Shown: positions 1-9,666 of the stretch, one piece after another
How the letters are laid out: each line of letters opens with the position of its first letter
How positions within the stretch are numbered: the stretch's first letter is position 1
Source of the DNA: Gordonia pseudamarae
GTDB lineage: Bacteria; Actinomycetota; Actinomycetes; Mycobacteriales; Mycobacteriaceae
NCBI RefSeq assembly: GCF_025273675.1
Contig: NZ_CP045809.1
Coordinates: 4,712,001 to 4,776,000, forward strand
DNA: 64,000 nucleotides
Direction: 5' to 3'
The notes under the pieces: model-generated
The model's input: only the letters and a program-made list of their open reading frames with translations
Databases searched by the model: none
What the model was told of the DNA's origin: nothing
Made by a program: the position numbers and the translations under genes

Positions 1-161
1 GGGCGCGGCTGCTGCTACCGGCGTTCGTGCTGCTGATCCCGTTCGCGGTGATCATGGCGCGGTGGCGTCCGGCCGCGATCGCGGCCACGCTGGTGCCGAT
101 CGTCGCGGCCAGTTCGTGGTTCGGTGCCCACATGCTCACCGTATATCCACACGCGATGTGA
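1..161 (+). CDS. C-terminal end of a membrane protein (cut by window edge)
   Basis: An open frame readable from base 3 runs 52 codons to a TGA at 159-161. It is very hydrophobic: a membrane segment rich in Leu, Phe and Val, a short basic loop (MARWRP), a second Ala/Ile/Val-rich segment, and the tail WFGAHMLTVYPHAM. The tail recalls the ends of polytopic GT-C-type glycosyltransferases of mycolata, but 52 residues are too few to name a family. The protein starts outside the window. Confidence 0.55.
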   Translation, partial: ARLLLPAFVLLIPFAVIMARWRPAAIAATLVPIVAASSWFGAHMLTVYPHAM

Positions 162-318
162 ACCGGTCAGGCCGCTCGGCGCGGGCACACCAGCGCACCG
201 AATCGCCAGGATGCCGGGGCGCCGCGCAGTGATCCGGGGCCGCAGTGCCGGACGCCGGCCGATGTCCTGCACCGGCGGCGATGGTCGTGATCTTTGTCGG
301 AGTTGTGAGACATGTCCG

Positions 319-828
319 TCAACCCATCCGATAGGTGTTCGTGGAGATGGTGAAGTGGTGGCCGCCGCCGGCGCAGTTGACGCCGTATCCGGGGTCGGTG
401 GAACAGGTGATCCCGCGCACCTGCAGCAGTTTCCCGTAGGGCAACACGCGCTGGCGGGGTACCTCGACGGTGGTGTCGCTGTAGAAGGTGAACCGCGCGG
501 GTGTCGCGGTGGTCATCGACACACCGTTCGGGTGGATCGAGGCGACCCCGCCGCCGGACACCCTGGGCGCCCCGGCCGGCACCGCGCCCTGACAGCCCGC
601 CCAGGGTGCACCGCGGTCGAGGTGGATCGCGCATTTCCAGCTGCCCGACGGGGAGGTGAAGTAGTAGCTGCCGCCCACGCGGAAGTCTGCGGGGTCGACC
701 TTCGGCCACTCGCCGGGGATTGCCGAGGCGGTGGGCACGGTGACCGCCAGCGGTGCGGCCGCGGCGACGATTCCGGCGACGAGGACCGCCGAACGACGGG
801 CGAGGTGGGATGCGGTGATCTGTGTCAT
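319..828 (-). CDS. Small secreted protein with signal peptide
   Basis: 169 residues. The first 36 form a Sec signal peptide: the positively charged start MTQITASHLARR, a hydrophobic core VLVAGIVAAAAPLAV, and a probable cleavage site after ASA. The mature part has four cysteines (in KCAIHL, AGCQG, ITCST and NCAGG), which could make two disulphides outside the cell, and is rich in Gly and Ser. Proteins of this size and layout are common among uncharacterised secreted proteins of mycolata. No catalytic motif is visible, so no function is assigned. The start ATG at 828 gives an immediate signal peptide. Confidence 0.7.
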   Translation of the reverse strand: MTQITASHLARRSAVLVAGIVAAAAPLAVTVPTASAIPGEWPKVDPADFRVGGSYYFTSPSGSWKCAIHLDRGAPWAGCQGAVPAGAPRVSGGGVASIHPNGVSMTTATPARFTFYSDTTVEVPRQRVLPYGKLLQVRGITCSTDPGYGVNCAGGGHHFTISTNTYRMG

Positions 829-845
829 GACTCAACGATGACGCA

Positions 846-870
846 TGCCCATCGCCGCAGGCGATGGGCA
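846..870. terminator. Hairpin between the TetR gene and the secreted-protein gene
   Basis: Perfect inverted repeat: ten-base arms tgcccatcgc (846-855) and gcgatgggca (861-870) around a five-base loop. It lies downstream of the minus-strand TetR gene and just upstream of the secreted-protein gene. There is no U-tract, as is usual in high-GC actinobacteria. A second weaker hairpin (ggggagaactcccc) follows about 30 bases on. Likely a terminator for the TetR transcript. Confidence 0.45.
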
Positions 871-964
871 GAACTCCCCTGCACGGCCTTTCCGGTGGGG
901 AGAACTCCCCTGCGGCGGCGCGACCCCACGCACGATGAAGACGGGGGGTGGCCCGACCGGGTCG

Positions 965-1633
965 TCAGCCGGCGGCGAAACCCGCACACAACCAGGCGAT
1001 GCCGCGGTCGACCTGGGCGCGGGGGTCGGTGAGTTCTCGGCCACGGGCGCTGCCGGCCAGTCCGGCCAGATGGGTCGGTGGGTCGATCGCACGGCCTTCG
1101 ATGACGTCGACCAGACCACCCGGGGCATCCGATTCGGAGGCCAGTGCGACGCTGGGCAACGCGGCGAGGGCGACACCGTTGACAAAACTCCACACGGTCA
1201 GCGACATCTCGGTGGCCACCTCGACGTCGACGCCGAGGCCGTCCATGAAACCACCGACCAGCCAGTCCAGGCAGCGCAGCGAGTCGGCGCCGAATCCGTA
1301 GCGGGGTGAGCTGTATGCCTGCACCACCCACGGATGCCGCTGGTACAGGTCCCAGTCGATGTCGGTGGCCGCGGCCACCCGCTCGCGCCAGCCCAGCCGC
1401 GGATCGGTGGCGATCGGGTACGGAAAACGCCGCCCGACCTCGACGGTCATCTCCTCGATGAGGGCGTCCTTGTCGGCGACGTGCCGATACAGCGACATCG
1501 CGCCGACACCGAGTTCGTCGGCGATCCGACGCATCGAGAGCGCCCCCATCCCATCCCGGTCGGCAACCACGATCGCGGCGTCGACGATCGCGGGCAGGGT
1601 GAGTTTGGGGTACTCGGGGGCCACTGTGTGCAT
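965..1633 (-). CDS. TetR-family transcriptional repressor
   Basis: 222 residues. The N-terminal helix-turn-helix (about residues 13-60) has the TetR signature: VDAAIVVADRDG, then MRRIADELGVGAMSLYRHV, then DKDALIEEM. The rest is helical and resembles the TetR_C_1 ligand-binding domain found in TetR/tetracycline-type repressors. The gene is divergent from the MFS efflux gene at 1751, with 117 bases between them full of GCGTAC/GTACGC half-sites, the usual layout for a repressor that controls itself and an adjacent drug exporter. ATG 1633 is preceded by a good ribosome site (ggagg). Confidence 0.88.
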   Translation of the reverse strand: MHTVAPEYPKLTLPAIVDAAIVVADRDGMGALSMRRIADELGVGAMSLYRHVADKDALIEEMTVEVGRRFPYPIATDPRLGWRERVAAATDIDWDLYQRHPWVVQAYSSPRYGFGADSLRCLDWLVGGFMDGLGVDVEVATEMSLTVWSFVNGVALAALPSVALASESDAPGGLVDVIEGRAIDPPTHLAGLAGSARGRELTDPRAQVDRGIAWLCAGFAAG

Positions 1634-1665
1634 ACCTCCGGGGAAGTTGTGGGAATAACCGGCTT

Positions 1666-1713
1666 GCGTACAGCGTACTCACCTACGTACCGTGACACGC
1701 GTACGCCGTACGC
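1666..1713. promoter_or_regulatory. Probable TetR operator region between divergent tetR and MFS genes
   Basis: The 117-base divergent intergenic region holds a perfect 15-base palindrome gcgtacgccgtacgc (1699-1713) and two direct gcgtac copies at 1666 and 1673, with further GTAC cores between. Repeated half-sites in both orientations between a TetR repressor and its transporter are what an operator looks like. That it binds this TetR is inferred from position. Confidence 0.55.
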
Positions 1714-1750
1714 ACGGCATCCCGGACCATCGAGCAGAAGGCAGCCACCC

Positions 1751-3307
1751 ATGGCCATCGACCACCAGAGCAGTCACCAGCGCGCCGAGGCGGCACCCTC
1801 CGCCCCCCGCGCCGACCGCCGCACCTGGGTGGGCCTGGCCGTGCTCACCCTGCCGGTGATGCTCGTGTCGATGGACGTGTCCGTCCTCTACCTGGCCATC
1901 CCCGCGATCACCTCGGCGCTCGACCCGTCCGCGTCCGAACAGCTGTGGATCCTCGATATCTACGGCTTCCTGCTCGCCGGCCTGCTCATCACCATGGGCA
2001 ATGTCGGCGACCGCATCGGCCGCCGCAAGATCCTGCTGGCCGGTGCCGTGCTGTTCGGGGTCGCCTCGACGATCGCCGCGTTCGCACCCAGCGCGGGTGT
2101 GCTCATCGCGGCCCGCGCGCTGATGGGCCTGGGCGGCGCCACCCTGCTGCCGTCGAGCCTGTCGCTGATCGCGAACATGTTCGTCCACGCCCGTGACCGG
2201 GGCCTGGCGATCGGCGTCTGGACTGCGGTGTTCGCCGGTGGCAGCGCCGTCGGGCCGGTCGTCGGCGGCGTGCTCATGCACCACTTCTGGTGGGGTTCGG
2301 TGTTCCTCATCAACGTGCCCGTGGTCATCGTGCTGCTGCTGGTCGGGCCGCGCCTGGTGCCGGAGTTCCGTGCCGGCGCGACCGGGCCCTTCGACGTCCT
2401 CGGGGTCGTCCTCTCGATGGCGGGCATCTTGCCGCTGATGTATGCGATCAAGACAATGGCCGCACACGGATTCTCGGTCGGCACCCTGCTGATCGGGATC
2501 ACCGGCCTCGCCCTGCTGGTCGCGTTCCTGGTGCACCAGAAGCGCACCCCGCACCCACTGCTGGATCTGTCGCTGTTCAGCAACCCGATGTTCAGCGGAT
2601 CGGTCGCGGTCGCCCTCACCGGCATGATGGCCCTGGGCGGCATGTCGTACCTGACCGGCGTCTACCTGCAGTCGGTCCTGAATATGGATGTGCTGGCGGC
2701 CGCGATCGCCGGCCTGCCGATGGCCTGCGCGGTGGCGGTCTTCTCCGTCGGCGCCGCGAAAGTGGCATCCGTGGTCGGCACCCGCTCCGCGTTCGTCGGC
2801 TCAGTGGTGCTCACCGCCATCGGGGCGGCCGGCGTGCTCGCGCTCGGCGTCAACAGCCCCGTATGGACCTACGTCGTGTTCACCAGCATCGCGGGCGTCG
2901 GTTTCGGTATCCAGTTCAGTCTGGTCTCCGAGGTCGTCGTCGGGTCGGTGCCGCCGGAACGTTCCGGTGCGGCCTCCAGCATCTCCGAAACGTGCTTCGA
3001 ACTCGGCACCGCACTCGGACTGGGGCTGCTCGGTTCGCTGGCCACCCTCACTTTCCGCGCGGGGTCCGGTGGCAACGAATCCGGTGGGCACGAATTCGGT
3101 GACACGCTCGGTGACACGATGCATACCGCCGACGGCCTCGGCACATCCGGCCAGGCGCTCGCCGACGCCGCCAGACAGGCGTTCGTCGACGGTATGCATG
3201 TGGCGGCATCGGTCACCGCGATCATGCTGACGGTGGTTGCCGTGGTGCTCGTGTTCGTGATGCGGCCCGCCGCCCGGCCGGTGGTCGAGGAGCCGATCGC
3301 TGCCTGA
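1751..3307 (+). CDS. MFS multidrug efflux transporter (DHA2, 14-TM type)
   Basis: 518 residues from ATG 1751; the frame is open further upstream, but that part runs through the operator and the divergent TetR gene. The start of TM1 carries VSMDVSVLYLAIPAI, typical of DHA2 drug:H+ antiporters. Motif A is GNVGDRIGRRK (about 84-93), and motif C-like GxxxGPxxGG (GSAVGPVVGGVL) follows in TM5. Length and the paired later helices fit a 14-helix exporter of the EmrB/QacA/SmvA group. It exports hydrophobic cations or drugs across the inner membrane using the proton gradient; the substrate cannot be read from sequence. A divergent TetR repressor at 965 probably controls it. Confidence 0.88.
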   Translation: MAIDHQSSHQRAEAAPSAPRADRRTWVGLAVLTLPVMLVSMDVSVLYLAIPAITSALDPSASEQLWILDIYGFLLAGLLITMGNVGDRIGRRKILLAGAVLFGVASTIAAFAPSAGVLIAARALMGLGGATLLPSSLSLIANMFVHARDRGLAIGVWTAVFAGGSAVGPVVGGVLMHHFWWGSVFLINVPVVIVLLLVGPRLVPEFRAGATGPFDVLGVVLSMAGILPLMYAIKTMAAHGFSVGTLLIGITGLALLVAFLVHQKRTPHPLLDLSLFSNPMFSGSVAVALTGMMALGGMSYLTGVYLQSVLNMDVLAAAIAGLPMACAVAVFSVGAAKVASVVGTRSAFVGSVVLTAIGAAGVLALGVNSPVWTYVVFTSIAGVGFGIQFSLVSEVVVGSVPPERSGAASSISETCFELGTALGLGLLGSLATLTFRAGSGGNESGGHEFGDTLGDTMHTADGLGTSGQALADAARQAFVDGMHVAASVTAIMLTVVAVVLVFVMRPAARPVVEEPIAA

Positions 3308-3325
3308 TGCCTTACCGTCGTCAGG

Positions 3326-3898
3326 GTGCATGAACTGATCACAGGCCGCTGGAGTGCCCGCGGCTACGACCCCACGGCCACCATCTCCACAGCCGATCTC
3401 ACCGAGATCCTGCAGGCCGGCCGGTGGGCCGCCACCTGGGGTAAGGTGCAGCCGGTCCGGTTCATCGTCGGGGTTCGCGGTGACGTGACATTCACGGCGA
3501 TGACGGAGCTGCTGACCAGGGGAAACAAGCCATGGGCGCCGGACGCGGCGGCACTGATCATGGTATGCACCACCGACAACCCTGACGACGCGAAGGCCCA
3601 CGACTACGGCGCCGTCGACCTGGGGCTGGCGGTGGCCCAGATGAGCATCCAGGCACAGGCACTAGGTATCAACACGCATCCGATGGCCGGTTTCGACACC
3701 GCGGGTGCGCGAGCGCGATTCGCCCTGCCCGAGGACAGTCGGGCGATGGTCATCCTGGCCGTCGGCCGCCTATCCGACGACCCGTCGACACTCAGCCCCG
3801 AAGTGCGCGAACGGGATTCGGCACCCCGAAAACGACTTCCGCTCAACGAGATCGCCTTCGCCGAGACCTGGGGGCAGGCATTCGCAGCACAGCCATGA
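3326..3898 (+). CDS. Nitroreductase-family flavoprotein
   Basis: 190 residues starting at GTG 3326, 18 bases after the MFS gene, so probably cotranscribed. The N-terminal RWSARGYDP is the conserved FMN-binding Arg-Ser-x-Arg segment of nitroreductases; LTEILQAGRWAATWGKVQPVRF is the usual helix-plus-binding region with Trp in place of the common Ser-x-Asn. Later, AVAQMSIQAQALGI and the end TWGQAF fit the fold. Members reduce nitro compounds, quinones or enones with NAD(P)H as FMN-bound dimers in the cytoplasm. Linkage to the efflux pump suggests a detoxification pair; this is inference. Confidence 0.8.
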   Translation: MHELITGRWSARGYDPTATISTADLTEILQAGRWAATWGKVQPVRFIVGVRGDVTFTAMTELLTRGNKPWAPDAAALIMVCTTDNPDDAKAHDYGAVDLGLAVAQMSIQAQALGINTHPMAGFDTAGARARFALPEDSRAMVILAVGRLSDDPSTLSPEVRERDSAPRKRLPLNEIAFAETWGQAFAAQP

Positions 3899-4012
3899 GC
3901 AGTCGGCGATAAGCGATCTTGTTCACACCGGCGGTGTCGGTACGCGATCCGCGATAGGCTGACCGATGGCGCGGACAACCGAAGCCGCCAGACGCGACAT
4001 CCGGGGGGCGCC

Positions 4013-5314
4013 ATGCACGTGACCACAATCGACCTGGTGATGCTGTCCGGATCGTTCACCGAACTGCGCACACACTGGTCCGGCGAACCGGTCCGGCGCC
4101 AGCTCGCGGTCACTTTCAATCAGGCCAATCATCTTCTGGGACTGGCTGATCCAACATCCCAAGGGGTGTGGATCGCCGGCACTGTCGATCTCGGCAGCAG
4201 TGCCGAACCGGTCGACGCGGATCGGGCCGCGCTCTCGGTCGCCCGGTTCCTGTCGGAGCACGACGCACTTCGCGCGCGCTTCCAATTCGATCCGGACACC
4301 TGCGGGCCGTACGCCGACGTGTTCGGGCCGAACCAGGTACAGGTGACCGTCACCCCCCACGGGAAGATCGGATCTGATGATCTGGCAACACTTCTGGGAG
4401 ACAGGTGCCGCAGCGGCGAGGTGCCGGGGGTGCTCTTCGGCCTACTCGACTCGACGCTCATCGTCGGCTTCGACCATGCCCATTGCGACGCCCTCACCGT
4501 CGATCTGGCGTTACGCCGAATTCGTGAGCTGTACATCGATCCCGATACCCGTCGCAGTCCCGGTCAGCGCTTCTTCGACCGATCCGAACTCGACGGATTC
4601 CTCAGCGAGAAGCTCGCCGCCACCGAAGGTGAGCATCCCCAATTGCCCGCCTGGCGAAGGTTTTTCGCCGCCAACGGGGATGCCATCCCCACCTTCCCGC
4701 TGCCGTTGGGTGAGATCGCGCCGGGTGGCGCCCCACAGCGCACGCGCGTGATCGAACTGCTCGACGACACCGCCGCCGACGCACTCGGACGCGGTGCGTT
4801 CGCAAAGCTCCTGGCCCTGCTCGCCGCATCCATCGCCGAACAGGGCGGGCCACGAACACTGTCGACGGTCATTCCCGTGCACACCCGCGGCCGGTCGAGC
4901 TCACCATGGCACCGCACGGCGGGCTGGTTGGTCACCAACGCGCCGGTGCGGGTGCGTGCCGGCGATGTCGGTGGTGCCGGCCGCGCCCTCAAGTCCGCGC
5001 TCGGCCTGGCCGCCGTCCCCCTCGACCACGTGTTGCAGCGTTGCCGACCGGCGATGACCACCGCCGACATCTTCATGGTGTCCTATCTCGACTACCGCCG
5101 ACTGGGAGATCCGCTGCCCGGCGCCCGGCACATCTCCAACAGCACAACCACCGACAGCGTGCAGATGTGGTTCTCCCGCCACCACGACGGCCTCGACCTG
5201 CGCATACGCTACCCCGACACCACCACGGCCAACGCCACCGTCGACGCCCTCGTCTGTTCACTGGCCGAACGCCTGCGCCGCTACACCGACACCGCACGCA
5301 CCGCCACCGTCTGA
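4013..5314 (+). CDS. PapA-like condensation-domain acyltransferase
   Basis: 433 residues. A single condensation-type domain (chloramphenicol-acetyltransferase-like fold) is visible: the catalytic HxxxD motif as HAHCD (about residues 160-164), and a C-terminal core with VSYLDYRRL (about 353-361) and WFSRHHDGLDLRIRYP (about 385-400) that matches PapA-type acyltransferases. In mycobacteria PapA proteins esterify trehalose or phthiocerol with polyketide-derived acyl chains. No polyketide synthase lies in this window, so the substrate is open. It is alone between the nitroreductase and leuA. The family call is firm; the PapA sub-assignment is moderate. Confidence 0.8.
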   Translation: MHVTTIDLVMLSGSFTELRTHWSGEPVRRQLAVTFNQANHLLGLADPTSQGVWIAGTVDLGSSAEPVDADRAALSVARFLSEHDALRARFQFDPDTCGPYADVFGPNQVQVTVTPHGKIGSDDLATLLGDRCRSGEVPGVLFGLLDSTLIVGFDHAHCDALTVDLALRRIRELYIDPDTRRSPGQRFFDRSELDGFLSEKLAATEGEHPQLPAWRRFFAANGDAIPTFPLPLGEIAPGGAPQRTRVIELLDDTAADALGRGAFAKLLALLAASIAEQGGPRTLSTVIPVHTRGRSSSPWHRTAGWLVTNAPVRVRAGDVGGAGRALKSALGLAAVPLDHVLQRCRPAMTTADIFMVSYLDYRRLGDPLPGARHISNSTTTDSVQMWFSRHHDGLDLRIRYPDTTTANATVDALVCSLAERLRRYTDTARTATV

Positions 5315-5379
5315 CACACGCATCGCTTTTCCCACCGCATCGCATTTCCCACGCGGACCGAAGCCGTCCGCAATGACTC

Positions 5380-5574
5380 ATGGCGTGTTCCCCATCCCAC
5401 CACGAGGAGCACGCCGTCGGCCTGATCGTCAGCGTCCGGCTCGGTGACCGGTACGGTCGCCGGCCGCTGTTCGTCACCGGTCTCGCCGCAGTCGGCATCA
5501 GGTCGCCGGCCTGCGGGCCGGCCGCCGAACCGGGCCATTTGGACGAGTGCATCGGCAGGAGTACAGTGTTCGGC
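5380..5574 (+). pseudogene. MFS transporter remnant upstream of leuA
   Basis: The plus-strand frame here translates to ...HAVGLIVSVRLGDRYGRRPLFVTG..., in which LGDRYGRRPLFVTGLA is MFS motif A (normally G-x-L-A-D-R-x-G-R-R/K) followed by the start of TM3, and a degraded SxACGxA stretch where an MFS helix would continue. Nothing before or after matches a transporter, and there is no plausible start. It is a fragment of about 50 codons left from a decayed efflux gene; it fills most of the 5315-5574 gap. Confidence 0.5.
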
Positions 5575-5616
5575 ATGCAGCGTGCGCTCCTTCTCGGTTG
5601 CCGCGGCGGGGTCTGA
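5575..5616 (+). CDS. leuA leader peptide (13 residues)
   Basis: ATG 5575 opens a 13-residue peptide MQRALLLGCRGGV ending TGA at 5616. It has three consecutive leucine codons and lies 78 bases before leuA. Its last codons form the first strand of the pseudoknot described next. Leucine-rich leader peptides in front of leuA are known in Actinobacteria; ribosome stalling at the Leu codons under leucine shortage would alter folding of the downstream RNA. Confidence 0.7.
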   Translation: MQRALLLGCRGGV

Positions 5617-5647
5617 TTCGACCGGCTCTCCGCCGCGGGGATCAGAC
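5601..5647 (+). promoter_or_regulatory. LEU-element pseudoknot in the leuA leader
   Basis: Two interleaved stems: ccgcggcgg (5601-5609) pairs with ccgccgcgg (5630-5638), and gtctgat (5611-5617) pairs with atcagac (5641-5647). The order A-B-A'-B' is an H-type pseudoknot and not a simple hairpin. A conserved pseudoknot called the LEU element has been predicted upstream of leuA in most Actinobacteria. Here the peptide stop codon (5614-5616) lies inside stem B, so a ribosome on the leader peptide would block both stems. Confidence 0.72.
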
Positions 5648-5675
5648 GTGCCGGTCACTCCCCTTACTTTCTTGA

Positions 5676-7541
<1,866 letters not shown>

Positions 7542-7751
7542 CAGCGCGCACCCCTTGAGTTCCGGTGACCGACCTACCTGTTGCGCCACCGGGTGAAGGC
7601 CGCCGGTCACCTCAGCGAGCGATCCCCGCTGTGATCGGCGGCCTCGCCCCCGGCAACGTCTGCCCGGTGATCAGCCTGCCATCCACAGGATCGGCACCCG
7701 GCAGTCGCCCACACGGCTCGCCGGGTGCGTCTTTCCGGTTCGTGCGGACTG

Positions 7752-8639
7752 TCAGGGGGCGTCGATCGCATCCGCCTGCGCATGCAGCAGATCGACCACG
7801 GCCTCGACGGAGCGGCGCGGGTTGGGCCGTGTCAGCGCCTCATACACGCGGGCGGCGCGGACTCCGGTGAGCGTCACCGCCGTCACCGCCGGATCGCGCG
7901 CCGCGTGGCGCGGCATCAGCGCGATTCCGTGCCCGGCGGCGACGAGCGCCTCGATGGTCGTGAAGTCGAGCATCCGCTGGGCGACGCGGGGTGCGACACC
8001 GGTGACCGCCGACATCGACAACAGGACATCGTCGACGGGATAGCCACCCTCCACGCTGATCCAGTCGGCATCGGCCAGCTCGGCCACCGACACCGTGGCA
8101 CGGTGCGCGAAAGACGATGTGGCCGAGACGATCACGTCCAGGGGTTCGCGCATCAGCTCGGTGATGCGCACCCGCGGCGAGGACAGGGCGTGGGTCCGTT
8201 CGTCACGGTGGGTAACAACTATGTCGTAGTCGGTGAGCGCTGCGGGCGCGTCGGGATAGCTGACGTCAAGATGTCCTGCGCGCACGTCGATCCCGGCCGC
8301 TGTTGCCTCATGGAGCAGGCCCGGCAACAACAACGCGGCACCCGACGGAAACATCGCCAGCCGTACGGAGGCTTTGCCCGAGCGGTACGCCGACATCTCC
8401 TCGACGGCCCGCTCGACGGCGGCGATCACATCGTCGGCACGCAGGACGAGCGCGCGTCCGGCGTCAGTGAGCCGGAGCCCACGACCGTCCGGTTCGAGCA
8501 GTTCCACCCCGGCCTCGTCGGCGAGGACCTTGAGTTGCTGGGATACCGCCGACGGCGTCATGTGCAGAGCGGCCGCCACGGCACCCACCGACCCGCGGTC
8601 GGCGAACTCCCGCAGCAGCCGCAACCTGCGCACTTCCAT
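7752..8639 (-). CDS. LysR-family transcriptional regulator
   Basis: 295 residues. The N-terminal winged helix-turn-helix (residues 1-60) reads RRLRLLREFADRGSVGAVAAAL, then MTPSAVSQQLKVLADEAGVELLE, the LysR signature. The substrate-binding domain follows from about residue 90, with the usual ALLLPGLLHE and DYDIVVTHRDE strands. The next gene upstream faces the same way across a repeat element, so no divergent target is evident. It probably acts on an unlinked gene or its own promoter; the effector is unknown. The 210 bases between it and leuA contain nothing recognisable. Confidence 0.85.
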   Translation of the reverse strand: MEVRRLRLLREFADRGSVGAVAAALHMTPSAVSQQLKVLADEAGVELLEPDGRGLRLTDAGRALVLRADDVIAAVERAVEEMSAYRSGKASVRLAMFPSGAALLLPGLLHEATAAGIDVRAGHLDVSYPDAPAALTDYDIVVTHRDERTHALSSPRVRITELMREPLDVIVSATSSFAHRATVSVAELADADWISVEGGYPVDDVLLSMSAVTGVAPRVAQRMLDFTTIEALVAAGHGIALMPRHAARDPAVTAVTLTGVRAARVYEALTRPNPRRSVEAVVDLLHAQADAIDAP

Positions 8640-8696
8640 GCATGTACGTTACCGCTCGAGGGCGCCGCTTGATTCCCCGCCGACCGATTCCCCGTC

Positions 8697-8804
8697 GGTT
8701 GAGGTGCGCGGCCGCCCAGCGGCCGAGCCTCGAAGCCTCCTGTGAGAACAATGTCCTCTCAACAGGTTTCGAGGCTCATTGCTCGCGCTCCGCACACCTC
8801 AACC
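8697..8804. repeat. 108-base imperfect hairpin repeat
   Basis: A long nested inverted repeat: outer arms ggttgaggtgcg (8697-8708) and cgcacacctcaacc (8791-8804), an inner ten-base pair gagcctcgaa (8725-8734) with ttcgaggctc (8768-8777), and an innermost cctgtgaga / tctcaacagg pair around a nine-base loop. The right end overlaps the stop codon of the fatty-acid-hydroxylase gene. The size and nesting suggest a REP/MITE-like mobile palindrome serving as terminator between two minus-strand genes. Confidence 0.6.
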
Positions 8805-9659
8805 AGCGTTGGACATGGTGCGGGACGACGTGGCACCTTCGGGCTGCCACCCCGGCCCCTTCGCCAGATACCCCCACTTGTCACGCCATTTCCGCGCGTG
8901 CCACACGTCGCGGGCGATGGCGGCGAACTCATGGGTGGCCACCCGCACCGGGTTGAAGGTGTTGATATTCTTGGTGAGCCCGAAGATCACCTTCTCCTCC
9001 TCGGTCTCGAAAGTCCCGAAGATGCGGTCCCAGATGATGAGGATGCCGCCGTAGTTGCGGTCGAGGTAGTTCCGGTTGGAACCGTGGTGGACCCGATGAT
9101 GGGACGGGGTGTTCATCACGAATTCGATGGGTTTCCACAGCTTCCCGACGCGTTCGGTGTGGATGAAGAACTGATAGACCAGGCTCACGGACTGCTGGAG
9201 CAAGATCATCCACGGCGAGAAACCGAGCGCGGCAAGGGGAATCCAGTACGGCATGGAACTGAACGGGGTCCATGGCTGGCGCAGCGCGGTCGAGAGGTTG
9301 TAGTACTCGCTGGAGTGGTGCACCACGTGACTGGCCCAGAAAATCCGGATCGTGTGATGGGTGCGGTGATACCAGTAGTAGATGAAGTCGTCTGCGACGA
9401 ACAGCACCACCCAGGTCCACGGATTGTCGGCGGGCAGGCTCAGTGGGCTGAGCTGGTAGACGGCCGCGTACACCGCGAGCACCACCAGCTTCCAGCCCAC
9501 GTTCACCGCCACGTTGCCCAGGCCCATCGCCAGACTGGTCGAGCTGTCGCGCAGTTCGTAACCGCGCTCGTCGTCGTCGGGCAAGAAGTAGAACGAGGCC
9601 ATTTCCAGGAACAGGCAGAGCGCGAAAACCGGTATGGCGTACAGGATCAGGTCGAACAT
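8799..9659 (-). CDS. Fatty acid hydroxylase / sterol desaturase family membrane protein
   Basis: 286 residues from ATG 9659 (MFDLILYAIPVFAL). Four to five membrane segments carry the di-iron histidine boxes of the family: DDFIYYWYHRTHH (about 100-112), SHVVHHSSEYYN (about 119-130) and TPSHHRVHHGSN (about 199-210). Such enzymes hydroxylate or desaturate lipids, sterols or carotenoids at the membrane using O2. The upstream frame extends 27 codons but would overlap the end of the GntR gene. Start and GntR stop are 7 bases apart, so the two form one operon and the regulator probably governs it. Confidence 0.85.
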   Translation of the reverse strand: MFDLILYAIPVFALCLFLEMASFYFLPDDDERGYELRDSSTSLAMGLGNVAVNVGWKLVVLAVYAAVYQLSPLSLPADNPWTWVVLFVADDFIYYWYHRTHHTIRIFWASHVVHHSSEYYNLSTALRQPWTPFSSMPYWIPLAALGFSPWMILLQQSVSLVYQFFIHTERVGKLWKPIEFVMNTPSHHRVHHGSNRNYLDRNYGGILIIWDRIFGTFETEEEKVIFGLTKNINTFNPVRVATHEFAAIARDVWHARKWRDKWGYLAKGPGWQPEGATSSRTMSNAG

Positions 9660-9666
9660 GGCGGGC

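Noticed and set aside
7564..7611. Inverted repeat ggtgaccg/cggtcacc after leuA as terminator
   Set aside because: Eight-base arms with a 32-base loop and no further pairing; too weak to call.
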